Origin: an uncultured Collinsella sp.
GTDB taxonomy: Bacteria; Actinomycetota; Coriobacteriia; Coriobacteriales; Coriobacteriaceae
Assembly (NCBI GenBank): GCA_949287065.1
Contig: CASEEV010000026.1
Span: forward strand, 1 to 35,379
Direction: 5' to 3'
Length of the DNA: 35,379 nt
The notes under the pieces are model-generated. The model ran no database searches. It was not told the origin of the DNA and saw only the letters and a program-made list of their open reading frames with translations. This document shows positions 23,691 through 33,021 of the stretch, piece after piece (position 1 is the first letter of the stretch; each line of letters opens with the position of its first letter). Both the position numbers and the translations under genes were made by a program.

Positions 23691-25712
23691 ATGGCTGATA
23701 CCGAAGCCGTTCTCGACCCCGCAACCACCGACGAGCGCACGCTGCGCCTTGCCAAGCGCGCCGCCATGATCGAGGCGGGCGGCAACCCCTACCCCGAGCA
23801 CTCCGACGTGACGGCTCATATCGCCGACCTCAACGAGCGCTACGCCGCGCTCGAGAACGGCGAGAACACCGAAGACGCCTACACGGTCGCCGGACGCGTG
23901 ATGGCCATCCGCAACCAGGGCAAGATCGCCTTTGTGGTGCTGCGTGACTCCACGGCCGAGATCCAGCTGTTCTGCCGCGTCAACGCCATGAGCGAGGAGG
24001 CGTGGGCCTTCTTGGGCGAGGTCGACCTGGGCGACATCGTCGAGGCGTCGGGCACCGTTACCCGCACGCGCCGCGGCCAGCTCTCCATCGCGCCCACTGC
24101 GCTGCGCCTGCTCTCCAAGAGCGTGCGCCCGCTGCCCGAGAAGTTCCACGGCCTCTCCGACAAGGAGACCCGTTACCGCCAGCGCTACGTTGACCTCATC
24201 ATGAACGAGGACGTGCGCGACACCTTTGCCAAGCGCTCCAAGATCCTCTCCGCCTTCCGCCGCTATATGGAGGCCGACGGCTACATGGAGGTCGAGACGC
24301 CGATCCTTCAGACCATCCAGGGCGGCGCCACGGCAAAGCCCTTCATCACGCACTTCAACGCGCTCGATCAGGAGTGCTACCTGCGCATTGCCACCGAGCT
24401 GCACCTGAAGCGCCTGCTCGTGGGCGGCTTTGAGCGCGTGTTCGAGGTCGGCCGCATCTTCCGCAACGAGGGCATGGACCAGACGCACAACCCCGAGTTC
24501 ACCTCCATGGAGGCCTACCGCGCCTACAGCGACCTCGAGGGCATGAAGGAGCTCGCCGAGGGCGTTATCAAGGCTGCGGCTGCCGCCGTTGGCGCCGGCG
24601 AGCAGATCGAGTACCAGGGCCAGACGATCGACCTCTCGGGCACGTGGCCCTCTAAGCCCATGACCGAGATCGTCTCGGAGGCCATGGGCCGCAAGCTCGA
24701 CCTCGACACGCCTATCGAGGAGCTGCGCGCCGCCGCCGAGGAGTGCGGCATCGAGGTCAAGTCCGAATGGGGGCCGGGCAAGCTCATCGCCGAGATCTAC
24801 GACGAGAAGGGCGAGCCCTCCATCGTCAACCCGACCTTCGTGGTCGACTACCCGGTCGAGGTGAGCCCGCTCGCCAAGCGCTTCGAGGACGACCCGCGCC
24901 TCACGCACCGCTTTGAGCTCGTCATCGCCGGTCATGAGTACGCCAACGCCTTCTCCGAGCTCAACGACCCTGTTGACCAGGCCGAGCGCTTCAAGAAGCA
25001 GGTCGAGGAGAAGGCCGGCGGCGACGACGAGGCCATGGAGTACGACGCCGACTACGTGCGCGCGCTCGAGTACGGCATGCCCCCGGCGGGCGGCATCGGC
25101 ATCGGCATCGACCGCGTGGTCATGCTGCTGACCGACTCCGCGAGCATCCGCGACGTGCTGCTCTTCCCGCACATGCGTCCCGAGAAGGGCGCCGGCCAGG
25201 CCATCGCAGCCGCGCGCGCCAAGCAGGAGGCCGACGCCGCCGCTGCCAAGGAGGCCGCGGCTGCCGAGGAAGCGGCTGCCCAGGCTGCGCTTTCGGTGGC
25301 GCCCAACAAGGTGCCGACTCTCGACTACAGCCAGGTGGCCGTCGAGCCGCTGTTTGCCGACTACGTCGACTTCGAGACCTTCAGCAAGTCCGATTTCCGC
25401 GCGGTCAAGGTCAAGGCCTGCGAGGCCGTCAAGAAGAGCAAGAAGCTCCTGCAGTTCACGCTCGACGACGGCACGGGCACCGACCGCACGATCCTCTCGG
25501 GCATCAGCGCCTACTACGAGCCGGAGGACCTTGTGGGCAAGACCTGCATCGCCATCGTGAACCTCCCGCCGCGCAAGATGATGGGCATCGACTCCTGCGG
25601 CATGCTCATCAGCGCCGTCCATGCCGAGAAGGACGCCGACGGCAACGAGTCCGAGCGCCTGAACCTCCTCATGGTCGACGACGCCATCCCGGCGGGCGCC
25701 AAGCTGTACTAA
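23691..25712 (+). CDS. lysS: Lysyl-tRNA synthetase fused to a C-terminal MetRS-type tRNA-binding domain
   Basis: A 673-residue class II lysyl-tRNA synthetase with an extra domain. Residues 1-500 are a complete LysRS: an OB-fold anticodon-binding domain, motif 2 in RIFRNEGMDQTHNPEFTSME, and motif 3 in GIGIGIDRVVMLLTDSASIR. An Ala/Glu/Lys-rich linker follows (about 500-540). Residues ~560-673 match the EMAP-II/Trbp111-type tRNA-binding domain normally at the C-terminus of MetRS: FSKSDFRAVKVKACEAV, then KKLLQFTLDDG, SGISAYYEPEDLVG, NLPPRKMMGIDSCGML. The frame is continuous, with no shift at the joint. Start ATG 23691 follows AGAAAGGA. Ordinary LysRS is about 490-510 residues; the fusion probably strengthens non-specific tRNA binding (inference). 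Confidence 0.93.
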   Translation: MADTEAVLDPATTDERTLRLAKRAAMIEAGGNPYPEHSDVTAHIADLNERYAALENGENTEDAYTVAGRVMAIRNQGKIAFVVLRDSTAEIQLFCRVNAMSEEAWAFLGEVDLGDIVEASGTVTRTRRGQLSIAPTALRLLSKSVRPLPEKFHGLSDKETRYRQRYVDLIMNEDVRDTFAKRSKILSAFRRYMEADGYMEVETPILQTIQGGATAKPFITHFNALDQECYLRIATELHLKRLLVGGFERVFEVGRIFRNEGMDQTHNPEFTSMEAYRAYSDLEGMKELAEGVIKAAAAAVGAGEQIEYQGQTIDLSGTWPSKPMTEIVSEAMGRKLDLDTPIEELRAAAEECGIEVKSEWGPGKLIAEIYDEKGEPSIVNPTFVVDYPVEVSPLAKRFEDDPRLTHRFELVIAGHEYANAFSELNDPVDQAERFKKQVEEKAGGDDEAMEYDADYVRALEYGMPPAGGIGIGIDRVVMLLTDSASIRDVLLFPHMRPEKGAGQAIAAARAKQEADAAAAKEAAAAEEAAAQAALSVAPNKVPTLDYSQVAVEPLFADYVDFETFSKSDFRAVKVKACEAVKKSKKLLQFTLDDGTGTDRTILSGISAYYEPEDLVGKTCIAIVNLPPRKMMGIDSCGMLISAVHAEKDADGNESERLNLLMVDDAIPAGAKLY

Positions 25713-25779
25713 GGGCCCGGGAAGTTCGGGATCCGCGCCTTTCGGCGCTTCTCGTTAAGCTTCATATTCGACGCGCTCG

Positions 25780-25813
25780 AGCGGGCCGTTCGCATCGGCG
25801 ACGGCCCGCTTTG
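25780..25813 (+). terminator. Terminator of lysS
   Basis: AGCGGGCCGT pairs perfectly with ACGGCCCGCT, followed by TTG. The short T run makes it moderate. Confidence 0.65.
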
Positions 25814-25936
25814 CTATGCGCTTTCTCGGTCCAGGGGAGAGGGCGCGGTGGGCGCGCAGACTTGAGCGGCGCGTGCCGCGTGTTCTTTGCCGGTGTCGCC
25901 GCGTGCGTGCGCCCTTGTGGAGAAGTGCGCTGATGC

Positions 25937-25994
25937 GTTACGATACTTCAACTCTGGGTAAACAGTCACGGAAAACTGTGACGGAGTGCGTAAC
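25937..25994 (+). promoter_or_regulatory. Nested inverted repeats upstream of clpC
   Basis: Outer arms are GTTACG (25937-25942) and CGTAAC (25989-25994); inner arms are GTCAC (25965-25969) and GTGAC (25978-25982). No CtsR or CIRCE box is present. It is a candidate operator only. The rest of 25713-26046 holds the lysS terminator and no gene. Confidence 0.35.
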
Positions 25995-26046
25995 AGCTCG
26001 TCGCGCTCGGACGCGCGGCTGGGCGCACGCGAAGAGGTGCAAGCGT

Positions 26047-28725
26047 ATGCTAGACAGATTCACCGATCGGGCGCGCAAGGCGATGTCGATCGCCAAGGAG
26101 GAGGCGCTCGCTCAGGGTTGCTCCAAGGTGGGCACCGAGCACCTGCTGCTCGCGCTCGCCAAAGAAAACGAGGGCATCGCCGCCGAGGCGCTGCGCTCGC
26201 TCGATATTGCCTACGACGACATTCTCGAGCAGATCAACGAGATGAAGACCACGGCCCCCGCTCCTGCCGAGGGCGCGGAGGCGGCCAAGCTCGCCTTTAC
26301 GCCGCGCGTCATCGCCGTCATGGAGCGCAGCTTCCGCGAGGCGCGCGAGAACGGGCAGACCTACGTCTCGACCGAGCATCTGCTGCTCGGCATCGTTGCC
26401 GAGGGCAACGGCATGGCGGTCGACATCTTGAACCGTCTCGGCGTTTCGCCGGCGTCTGTGCGCCAGGCGGTCGAGAAGCTCACGGCGGGCGACAAGCGCA
26501 AGAAGCGCCCAATGGCCGGCTCCGCCTCCGGGCGACCGGGTGCGGGGCTGCCGTTCTTCTCGGGCGGCGAGGCGCAGGGCCGCGGCGAGGGCGAGGGCTC
26601 GATGCTCGAGCGCTTCGGCACCAACCTCACCGAGGAGGCGCGCGCTGGCAAGCTCGACCCGGTCATTGGCCGCGAGCACGAGATCTCCCGCGTAATGGAG
26701 ATCCTCTCGCGCCGCAACAAGAACAACCCGCTCGTCTTGGGCGACCCGGGCGTGGGCAAGACCGCGATTGTGGAGGGGCTCGCGCAGGAGATAGCCGCAG
26801 GCAACGTGCCCGAGAACCTCATGGGCAAGAACATCTGGTCGCTCGACCTGCCCGGTCTCGTTGCCGGCGCCAAGTACCGCGGCGAGTTTGAGGAGCGCCT
26901 GAAGGGCGTGATCCAGGAAGCCACCGAGGCCGACGACCTCATCCTCTTCATCGACGAGATGCACACCCTCATCGGGGCGGGCTCCGCCGAGGGCTCCATC
27001 GACGCGAGCTCCATGCTCAAGCCCGTGCTCGCCCGCGGGGCGTTTCAGATCATCGGTGCCACAACGGCCGAGGAGTACCGCAGGCACGTCTCCAAGGATC
27101 CGGCGTTCGAGCGCCGCTTCCAGGCGGTCGACATCGGCGAGCCGAGTCCCGAGGACACGGTCGCCATCTTGAAGGCGCTTCTCCCACGCTACGAGGAGCA
27201 CCACCATGTGACGTACACGCCGGCTGCCGTGGAGGCGGCGGTGTCGCTTTCGAGCCGCTATATCCAAGATCGCTTCCTGCCCGACAAGGCCATCGACCTT
27301 ATCGACGAGGCGGGGGCGCGTGCGCGCATTCGCGTTAACAAGGCTCCCGAGGCCGTGCGCGAGGCCGAGAAGCGCGTAACCGAGCTCGCGGCGAGCGTGG
27401 ACGAGGCCGCCAAGGCAGACGATATGAACAAGGCCGCCGAGCTCAAGGAGGAGCAGAAGGCAGCCGAGATCGCGCTCGCCGAGGCCAAGGCGGCGTGGAC
27501 GGCGGAGCAGGACGCAAAGCCCGTCGTTATCGACACGCGCGAAATCGCCGACATCGTAAGCGTTGCCTCGGGCGTGCCCGTGTCGTCGCTTACCGAGGAC
27601 GAGTCGCGCCGCCTGCTCAGCTGCGAGTCGGTGCTCAAAGAGCGCGTTGTGGGCCAGGACGAGGCCGTTGCCGCCGTGGCGCGCGCCATTCGCCGCAGCC
27701 GTTCGCCCCTCAAGGACCCGCGCCGTCCGGGCGGATCGTTTATCTTCCTCGGACCTACCGGCGTGGGCAAGACCGAGCTCGCCAAGACGCTCGCCGAGTA
27801 CCTCTTCGGCAGCAAGGACGCGCTCATCAGCTTCGACATGTCGGAATTCGCGAGCGAGTACGAGGTCTCCAAGCTCATCGGCTCGCCGCCCGGCTACGTG
27901 GGCCACGACGAGGGCGGTCAGCTCACCAAGGCCGTTCGCCGCCGCCCGTACTCGGTGGTGCTGTTTGACGAGATCGAGAAAGCGCATCCCGACATCTTCA
28001 ACATCCTGCTGCAGGTGCTCGACGAGGGTCGCCTGACCGACGGCCAGGGGCGCACGGTCGACTTCCGTAACACGGTGATCATCATGACGTCCAACGTCGG
28101 CGCTCGAGAGATCGCTCAGACCTCGAGCGTGGGCTTTGGCACCACGGGCAAGGCCGGGCTTAGCCAGGATGAGATCCGCTCGCGCGCCATGGGCGAGCTC
28201 AAGCGGCTCTTCCGCCCCGAGTTCCTCAACCGCGTCGACGACATCGTGGTCTTCTCCTCGCTTACCGACGAGAGCCTGCGCGCGATCGCCGAGCTCATGG
28301 TCGACGAGCTGCGCCAGCGCCTTATCGCCAATGGCATGTCCATCGAACTCACGCCCGCCGCGCTCGACCTTATCGTCGAGAAGGGCACCGACCGCGCCAT
28401 GGGCGCCCGACCGCTGCGCCGCGCGATCCAGACCCTCATCGAGGACCCGCTGTCGGAGGAGCTGCTTGCCGGCGAGTGGACCGAGGGCGACATCGTGCTT
28501 GCCGACGTGGTGCCCGCAGCCGAGGGCAGCGCGTCCGTCGAAGGCGGGGCGCATGAGCGCCGTCTGGTCTTCTCGCATACCGCCGGCGAGGTTCCGGCGC
28601 CGCGCCGCCACGGCGCGCTGGGAGAGGGCTTTGACGAGGCGCCCAAGCCGGCACGCCCCTCGCTGGGAAGCGGCGGTGGCCGTGCCGGCCGCGGCATGGA
28701 GCGCGAGGGTGCGGGCGTACGCTAG
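26047..28725 (+). CDS. clpC: ATP-dependent Clp protease ATP-binding subunit ClpC
   Basis: An 892-residue Hsp100 unfoldase that feeds substrates to ClpP. Domain order: Clp N-domain repeats (about 1-150, starting [20 protein letters not shown]), AAA-1 with Walker A GDPGVGKT at 232, a UVR-type middle domain (about 455-490, [13 protein letters not shown]), AAA-2 with [12 protein letters not shown] at 569, and a C-terminal D2-small domain. The C-terminal tail is long and Gly/Arg-rich. The middle domain marks it as ClpC rather than ClpB. ATG 26047 is preceded by AAGAGGTG; in-frame sequence further upstream is not used. It heads the clpC-disA-ispD-ispF block known from Firmicutes, but the usual partners mcsA, mcsB and radA are absent. 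Confidence 0.95.
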   Translation: MLDRFTDRARKAMSIAKEEALAQGCSKVGTEHLLLALAKENEGIAAEALRSLDIAYDDILEQINEMKTTAPAPAEGAEAAKLAFTPRVIAVMERSFREARENGQTYVSTEHLLLGIVAEGNGMAVDILNRLGVSPASVRQAVEKLTAGDKRKKRPMAGSASGRPGAGLPFFSGGEAQGRGEGEGSMLERFGTNLTEEARAGKLDPVIGREHEISRVMEILSRRNKNNPLVLGDPGVGKTAIVEGLAQEIAAGNVPENLMGKNIWSLDLPGLVAGAKYRGEFEERLKGVIQEATEADDLILFIDEMHTLIGAGSAEGSIDASSMLKPVLARGAFQIIGATTAEEYRRHVSKDPAFERRFQAVDIGEPSPEDTVAILKALLPRYEEHHHVTYTPAAVEAAVSLSSRYIQDRFLPDKAIDLIDEAGARARIRVNKAPEAVREAEKRVTELAASVDEAAKADDMNKAAELKEEQKAAEIALAEAKAAWTAEQDAKPVVIDTREIADIVSVASGVPVSSLTEDESRRLLSCESVLKERVVGQDEAVAAVARAIRRSRSPLKDPRRPGGSFIFLGPTGVGKTELAKTLAEYLFGSKDALISFDMSEFASEYEVSKLIGSPPGYVGHDEGGQLTKAVRRRPYSVVLFDEIEKAHPDIFNILLQVLDEGRLTDGQGRTVDFRNTVIIMTSNVGAREIAQTSSVGFGTTGKAGLSQDEIRSRAMGELKRLFRPEFLNRVDDIVVFSSLTDESLRAIAELMVDELRQRLIANGMSIELTPAALDLIVEKGTDRAMGARPLRRAIQTLIEDPLSEELLAGEWTEGDIVLADVVPAAEGSASVEGGAHERRLVFSHTAGEVPAPRRHGALGEGFDEAPKPARPSLGSGGGRAGRGMEREGAGVR

Positions 28726-28780
28726 GCCTCTCCGCTCTGTCACGGTTTCGTAAGGCTCGTAGTCATCTGCTGTTTCTTGC

Positions 28781-28810
28781 ATGGGAGGCCGTCTTCGGAC
28801 GGCCTCCCAT
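28781..28810 (+). terminator. Terminator after clpC
   Basis: A perfect 13-bp stem, ATGGGAGGCCGTC with GACGGCCTCCCAT, closes on a TTCG tetraloop. It is followed by GTTCT. Confidence 0.8.
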
Positions 28811-28814
28811 GTTC

Positions 28815-28820
28815 TATACT
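28815..28820 (+). promoter_or_regulatory. -10 box for the disA operon
   Basis: TATACT lies directly after the clpC terminator, 69 bases before the start codon. No good -35 is visible; the position is taken by the hairpin. Confidence 0.4.
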
Positions 28821-28888
28821 CATAAGGGGACCATGTGTCCCGCAACGCCACCCAATCGAACCCTTAAACGCGGCACGGAGAGATGCTC

Positions 28889-29950
28889 ATGAGCACAGCA
28901 GACCACAACGATCGTATGAGCGAGGCCATCCGCCTCACGGCTCCCGGACAGCCCCTGCGCACCGCCCTCGACATGATCATCGCGGGCCATCTCGGCGCGC
29001 TTATCTGCGTTGGAGACGTCGACCACGTTCTCGAGGTCGGCAACGACGGCTTTCCACTGAACATCTCGTTCACGTCGCACCGCCTGTTCGAGCTTTCCAA
29101 GATGGACGGCGCCATCGTCATCGACGGCAGCCTGAACCAGATCCTGCGCGCCAACTTTCACCTCAACCCCGATCCTTCGCTTGCCACGAGCGAGACGGGC
29201 ATGCGCCACCGCACGGCGGCGCGTATGAGCGTGCTGACCGACGCCATCGTGATCTCGGTCTCCGAGCGCCGCTCGGTCATCAACGTTTACGTCAAGGGCA
29301 AGAGCTACCAGGTCAAGACGGTCGCCGACATCATGAACACCGTCAACCAGCTAGTCTCCACGCTCCAGACCACCCGAACCTCGCTCGACCGCGCGCTCGT
29401 TCGCCTGACGGCGCTCGAGCTCGACGACTACGTGACGCTCGCCGACGTGACCGAGATCTTCTCGAACTTCGAGCTTCTCCAACAGGCCAAGGAGGGCCTC
29501 GAGTACTGCATCGAGCAGCTGGGAAGCCAGGGCAAGCTCGTGCGCATGCAGCTCGAGCAGCTCGCGGGCGACGCCATCGAGGACGAGTACAACCTCATGA
29601 TCCGCGACTACGCTGCCGATTCGTCCGAGGAGAACGTGGGCGCCGTGCGCGAGAAGTTTGCGCAGATGTCGGCGCAGGAGCTCACCAACCCCAAGCGCAT
29701 CGCGTGCGCGCTGGGCTACGAGAACCTGGAGGAGGACTCCGTGCTCACGCCGCTCGGCCTGCGTACGCTCTCGCGCGTGTCGGTGGTGCGCGACGGCGTT
29801 GCCGAGCGCATCGTCGACCAGTACGACTCGTTCCAGGACGTTCTGCGCGATATTCGCAAGAACCCCGAGCGCCTGCGCGACTTCGGCGTGAACAACCCGA
29901 TGATTCTCGCCAATACGCTCGACCGCATGCAGGACAAGCGAGGGGAGTAG
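28889..29950 (+). CDS. disA: DNA integrity scanning diadenylate cyclase DisA
   Basis: A 353-residue enzyme making cyclic di-AMP from two ATP while scanning DNA for branched structures. The DAC domain carries both signature motifs: DGAIVIDG (Asp73) and GMRHRTAARM (Arg106-His107-Arg108). A helical linker follows (about 150-290), then a helix-hairpin-helix region ending NNPMILANTLDRMQ. ATG 28889 is chosen because GGAGAG is better spaced from it than from ATG 28883; the difference is two residues. In Firmicutes, radA precedes disA and regulates it; here radA is missing from the locus. ispD follows after 3 bp. Confidence 0.95.
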   Translation: MSTADHNDRMSEAIRLTAPGQPLRTALDMIIAGHLGALICVGDVDHVLEVGNDGFPLNISFTSHRLFELSKMDGAIVIDGSLNQILRANFHLNPDPSLATSETGMRHRTAARMSVLTDAIVISVSERRSVINVYVKGKSYQVKTVADIMNTVNQLVSTLQTTRTSLDRALVRLTALELDDYVTLADVTEIFSNFELLQQAKEGLEYCIEQLGSQGKLVRMQLEQLAGDAIEDEYNLMIRDYAADSSEENVGAVREKFAQMSAQELTNPKRIACALGYENLEEDSVLTPLGLRTLSRVSVVRDGVAERIVDQYDSFQDVLRDIRKNPERLRDFGVNNPMILANTLDRMQDKRGE

Positions 29951-29953
29951 CCG

Positions 29954-30706
29954 ATGGGCGCTGAGCTCGGGAGCGAAGCCGCAGAGAAGTGCCCCGCCGA
30001 TGTCGCTGGCCGAGCGTGTGCCGTTATCGCTGCGGGCGGGAGCGGAAGCCGACTGGGCCATGCGGGCGGCAAGCAGCTGCTCGAGGTAGCGGGGCTGCCT
30101 CTCGTAAGTTGGGCTGTTCGTGCATTTGACCAGGCGGCGAGCATCGGTCATATCGTGATCGTGTGCCCTCAGGACCGCTGCGAAGAGATGCGCGCCCGCG
30201 CGCTCGATCCGCTCGATCTTGCAACGCCGGTGAGCTTTGCCTGGGCAGGGCCGACGCGCCAGGCGTCGACGCGGGCGGGTGTTGAGGCGGCGCCCGCTTC
30301 GTGTGACATCGTTGCTATCCACGATGGCGCGCGCCCTCTCGTTACGCCTGACCTTATCGACCGCGCCGTTGCAGAGCTCGTGCGCGGCGGGGCGGACGGG
30401 CTTGTGTGCGGCCAGCCGTCGGTAGACACGCTTAAAGAGGTCGACGGCTCGGGCTTCATTGCGGGCACGCCTGATCGCGCGCGGTTCTGGACGGTTCAGA
30501 CGCCGCAGGTGTTCCCGGTCGGCGTGATGCTCAGGGCTTTTGACGCTGCGGAGCAAGAGGGGTACGCCGGCACCGACGACGCCTCGCTCGTGGAGCGTCT
30601 GGGCTGCCGCGTCGCGTTGTTCCCGGCTCCACGCGACAACGTCAAGGTTACCGTGCCCGAAGACGTTCCCCTCGTGGAAGCCTTGCTGCGCGCACGCCTC
30701 GGCTGA
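29954..30706 (+). CDS. ispD: 2-C-methyl-D-erythritol 4-phosphate cytidylyltransferase
   Basis: A 250-residue nucleotidyltransferase forming CDP-methylerythritol, the step before IspE. The CTP-binding loop is AVIAAGGSGSRLGHAGGKQLLEVAG. The substrate motifs are IHDGARPLVTPDLIDR and VQTPQVFPVGVMLRAF; the C-terminus has NVKVTVPEDVPLVEALL. About 20 extra residues precede the core. Its start is 3 bp after disA, so the two genes are co-transcribed. ispF is 287 bp further, across a foldback repeat, and has its own possible promoter. Confidence 0.94.
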   Translation: MGAELGSEAAEKCPADVAGRACAVIAAGGSGSRLGHAGGKQLLEVAGLPLVSWAVRAFDQAASIGHIVIVCPQDRCEEMRARALDPLDLATPVSFAWAGPTRQASTRAGVEAAPASCDIVAIHDGARPLVTPDLIDRAVAELVRGGADGLVCGQPSVDTLKEVDGSGFIAGTPDRARFWTVQTPQVFPVGVMLRAFDAAEQEGYAGTDDASLVERLGCRVALFPAPRDNVKVTVPEDVPLVEALLRARLG

Positions 30707-30725
30707 GGTCAAAAACCGCCCGAAG

Positions 30726-30865
30726 TGTTCAAAATTGCACGTTTTCAGTTGTTCTCCGGCGTCCGAACGGCTGTTTGCCGTTGTGCCGATAAACTTATCT
30801 GCGCAAACGGCATTCAGAAAGTATTCAGAATAGCGAAAACAACTGAAAACGTGCGTTTTTGAACA
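30726..30865. repeat. 140-bp foldback element between ispD and ispF
   Basis: A 28-bp left arm (30726-30753, TGTTCAAAA...) is repeated inverted at 30838-30865 with two mismatches. The shared core is GCACGTTTTCAGTTGTT. The inside folds further: GCCGTT-type arms flank GATAA-AC-TTATC (30788-30799), close to the exact centre. A short direct repeat, ATTCAGAA, occurs twice near 30815. It is markedly more A+T-rich than the flanks. No gene is seen, and no strong T tract suits an ordinary terminator. Confidence 0.85.
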
Positions 30866-30929
30866 GTTTGGCGCCGAGTTGTCTGCGGGCTTCTTGTATG
30901 GCGCGGTTTTCGGGCATTCGCCGCGCTCA

Positions 30930-30957
30930 TTCGCCGCTCTGCCGGATGCGGTATGAT
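30930..30957 (+). promoter_or_regulatory. Possible promoter of ispF
   Basis: TTCGCC (30930-30935) and TATGAT (30952-30957) are 16 bases apart. The -35 match is poor. Confidence 0.4.
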
Positions 30958-30993
30958 GCAGACGTTCGACGAACCTGCAGAAAGGGCCGCATT

Positions 30994-31482
30994 GTGCAAA
31001 ACGCGTTACGCATAGGTCATGGCTACGACGTGCATCGGCTCGTTGCCGGTCGCCGGTGCATCATCGGCGGCGTTGAGATCCCCTACGAGAAGGGCCTGCT
31101 CGGCCATTCCGACGCCGACGTGCTGGCGCATGCGCTGGCAGACGCCATCCTCGGCGCCTGCCGCGGCGGCGATATCGGCAAGCTCTTCCCCGACACCGAT
31201 CCCGCCTATGAGGGCGCCGACTCGCTCGTGCTCCTGAAGCGGGTCATGGAGTACGCGCGCGAGCTGGGCTATGAGTTCGTTGACGCTGACTGCACGATTG
31301 CCTGCCAGGCCCCCAAGATCAGCCCATATCGGGATCAGATGCGCGAGAACCTCGCCGGCGCGCTCGGCGTGCCGGCCGACCAGGTGGGCATCAAAGCCAC
31401 TACGACCGAGAAGCTCGGCTGGGAGGGCAAGGGCGAGGGCGTCGGCGCATGGGCGGTGTGTCTGCTCGAACGATGTAGCTAA
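30994..31482 (+). CDS. ispF: 2-C-methyl-D-erythritol 2,4-cyclodiphosphate synthase
   Basis: A 162-residue zinc enzyme making the cyclodiphosphate from the product of IspE. The metal and substrate motif RIGHGYDVHRL is at the N-terminus. GLLGHSDADVLAHALADAILGA carries the third metal ligand, and the C-terminus has GIKATTTEKLGWEGKGEGVGAWAVCLL. The start is GTG 30994 with AAAGG eight bases upstream; no ATG fits the family N-terminus. Length is normal for the family. Confidence 0.95.
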   Translation: MQNALRIGHGYDVHRLVAGRRCIIGGVEIPYEKGLLGHSDADVLAHALADAILGACRGGDIGKLFPDTDPAYEGADSLVLLKRVMEYARELGYEFVDADCTIACQAPKISPYRDQMRENLAGALGVPADQVGIKATTTEKLGWEGKGEGVGAWAVCLLERCS

Positions 31483-31548
31483 GCGCATGAGCGCAATCCG
31501 GCAAACGTCCCATGCAATGCAACTACACTCCGCAGGAGAAGCATCATC

Positions 31549-33021
31549 ATGAAGATCTACAACAGCAGCACCCATAAGAAAGAAGAGTTCCGCCCGGTAG
31601 AAGAGGGCAAGGTCCGCATGTACGTGTGCGGACCCACGGTCTACGACAACATCCACATCGGCAACGCGCGCACGTTCATCAGCTTCGACGTGATCCGTCG
31701 CTGGCTCATCGCGAGCGGCTACGAGGTGACGTTCGCCCAGAACCTCACCGATGTGGACGACAAGATCATCAACCGCGCTAACGAGCAGGGTCGTACGGCC
31801 AAGGAGGTTGCCGAGGAGTTCTCGAAGAAGTTCATCGACGTGATGCGCCGCGCCAACGTGATGGACCCCGACGTGCGCCCGCGCGCAACCAAAGAGATCG
31901 GCCCTATGATCGGCATGATCAAGACCTTGATCGAGCAGGGCCACGCCTATGCTGCCGACAACGGCGACGTGTACTTTTCGGTGAGGAGCGATCCGTCTTA
32001 CGGCGAGGTCTCGGGTCGCAAGATCGACGACCTTATGGTCGGCGCCCGTATCGAGGAGAACGAGGACAAGAACGACCCGCTCGACTTTGCCCTCTGGAAG
32101 GCCGCCAAGCCCGGCGAACCCATGTGGAACTCGCCGTGGGGCAAGGGCCGCCCCGGCTGGCATACCGAGTGCGCCGCGATGGTGCACCGTTACCTGGGGT
32201 GCCCGATCGACATTCACGGCGGCGGCTCCGACCTGGCCTTTCCGCATCACGAGAACGAGTGCGCCCAGGCAACCTGCGCCTGGCACCAGGGCTTTGCCAA
32301 CACCTGGATGCACACGGGCATGCTTCTCGTGGACGGCGAGAAGATGAGCAAGAGCCTGGGCAACTTCTTCACGTTGGAAGAGGTGCTCGAGAAGCACTCC
32401 GCCGCAGCGCTTCGCCTGCTCATGCTCCAGACGCATTACCGCAGCCCGCTCGACTTCTCGTGGGAGCGGCTCGAGGGTGCGGAGAACTCGCTCGCGCGCA
32501 TCGCGGGCACGGTGCGCAACCTCAAGTGGGCGGCGGACCACGTGGAGGGGCAGCCGGATGCTGAGCTTGCTGCCGGCCTCACGTCTGCCATGGAGCGCGC
32601 CGCTGCCGAGTACGAGACGTGCATGAACGACGACTTCAACACTGCCGGCGCCGTCGCAGCGTACTTCCAGCTCGTCACCGAGGCCAACACCTATCTCGAT
32701 CAAGCAGCGGGCGCGGTCGATCCCGAGGCGGCCCGCGTATGCGGCGCTGTGATCGCGGGGGCTTTCGCGCAGCTGGGCGTCGAGCTTCCGGTTATCGAGG
32801 AACCGCTTCCGATTGGGCTTCTCGGCGTTGCCGCGGGACTGTGCGCCTATACCGGCGACGACGTCGACGAGGCGGCCGAGAAGATCCTTGCCGCCCGCGC
32901 CGAGGCGCGCGCTGCCAAGAACTGGGAGGTGGCCGACGCCATCCGAGACCAGCTCAAGGACATGGGCCTCATGATCGAAGACACCTCCGCCGGCTCCCGC
33001 ATCAAGCACCTCGCTTCCTAG
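31549..33021 (+). CDS. cysS: Cysteinyl-tRNA synthetase
   Basis: A 490-residue class I synthetase charging tRNA-Cys. The N-terminal zinc/active-site motif is MYVCGPTVYDNIHIGNARTF, containing the HIGH-type signature. The segment GWHTECAAMVHRYLG and HGGGSDLAFPHHENECAQ supply further zinc ligands, and the KMSKS loop is GEKMSKSLGNFFT. The C-terminal DALR-type domain ends KNWEVADAIRDQLKDMGL. AGGAGAAG precedes ATG 31549. The order ispF-cysS-rlmB-yacP agrees with Firmicutes except for missing genes. Confidence 0.96.
   Translation: MKIYNSSTHKKEEFRPVEEGKVRMYVCGPTVYDNIHIGNARTFISFDVIRRWLIASGYEVTFAQNLTDVDDKIINRANEQGRTAKEVAEEFSKKFIDVMRRANVMDPDVRPRATKEIGPMIGMIKTLIEQGHAYAADNGDVYFSVRSDPSYGEVSGRKIDDLMVGARIEENEDKNDPLDFALWKAAKPGEPMWNSPWGKGRPGWHTECAAMVHRYLGCPIDIHGGGSDLAFPHHENECAQATCAWHQGFANTWMHTGMLLVDGEKMSKSLGNFFTLEEVLEKHSAAALRLLMLQTHYRSPLDFSWERLEGAENSLARIAGTVRNLKWAADHVEGQPDAELAAGLTSAMERAAAEYETCMNDDFNTAGAVAAYFQLVTEANTYLDQAAGAVDPEAARVCGAVIAGAFAQLGVELPVIEEPLPIGLLGVAAGLCAYTGDDVDEAAEKILAARAEARAAKNWEVADAIRDQLKDMGLMIEDTSAGSRIKHLAS

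Noticed and set aside
23676-25622. A 648-codon minus-strand open frame opposite lysS
   Set aside because: Shadow of lysS; low-complexity Leu/Val/Gly/His composition and no family motif.
25937-25994. CtsR box or CIRCE element upstream of clpC
   Set aside because: Neither the GGTCAAA direct repeat nor TTAGCACTC-N9-GAGTGCTAA is present.
26050-28851. A 933-codon open frame on the minus strand opposite clpC
   Set aside because: It is the G+C-driven shadow of clpC. The protein is Arg/Leu/Val/His-rich with no recognisable domain, while the plus strand encodes a complete ClpC.
31483-31548. T-box riboswitch ahead of cysS
   Set aside because: The gap is only 66 bp, with no room for specifier and antiterminator stems, and no T-box core sequence is visible.
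31006-33009. A 667-codon minus-strand open frame opposite ispF and cysS
   Set aside because: Shadow of two well-recognised plus-strand genes, spanning their junction.
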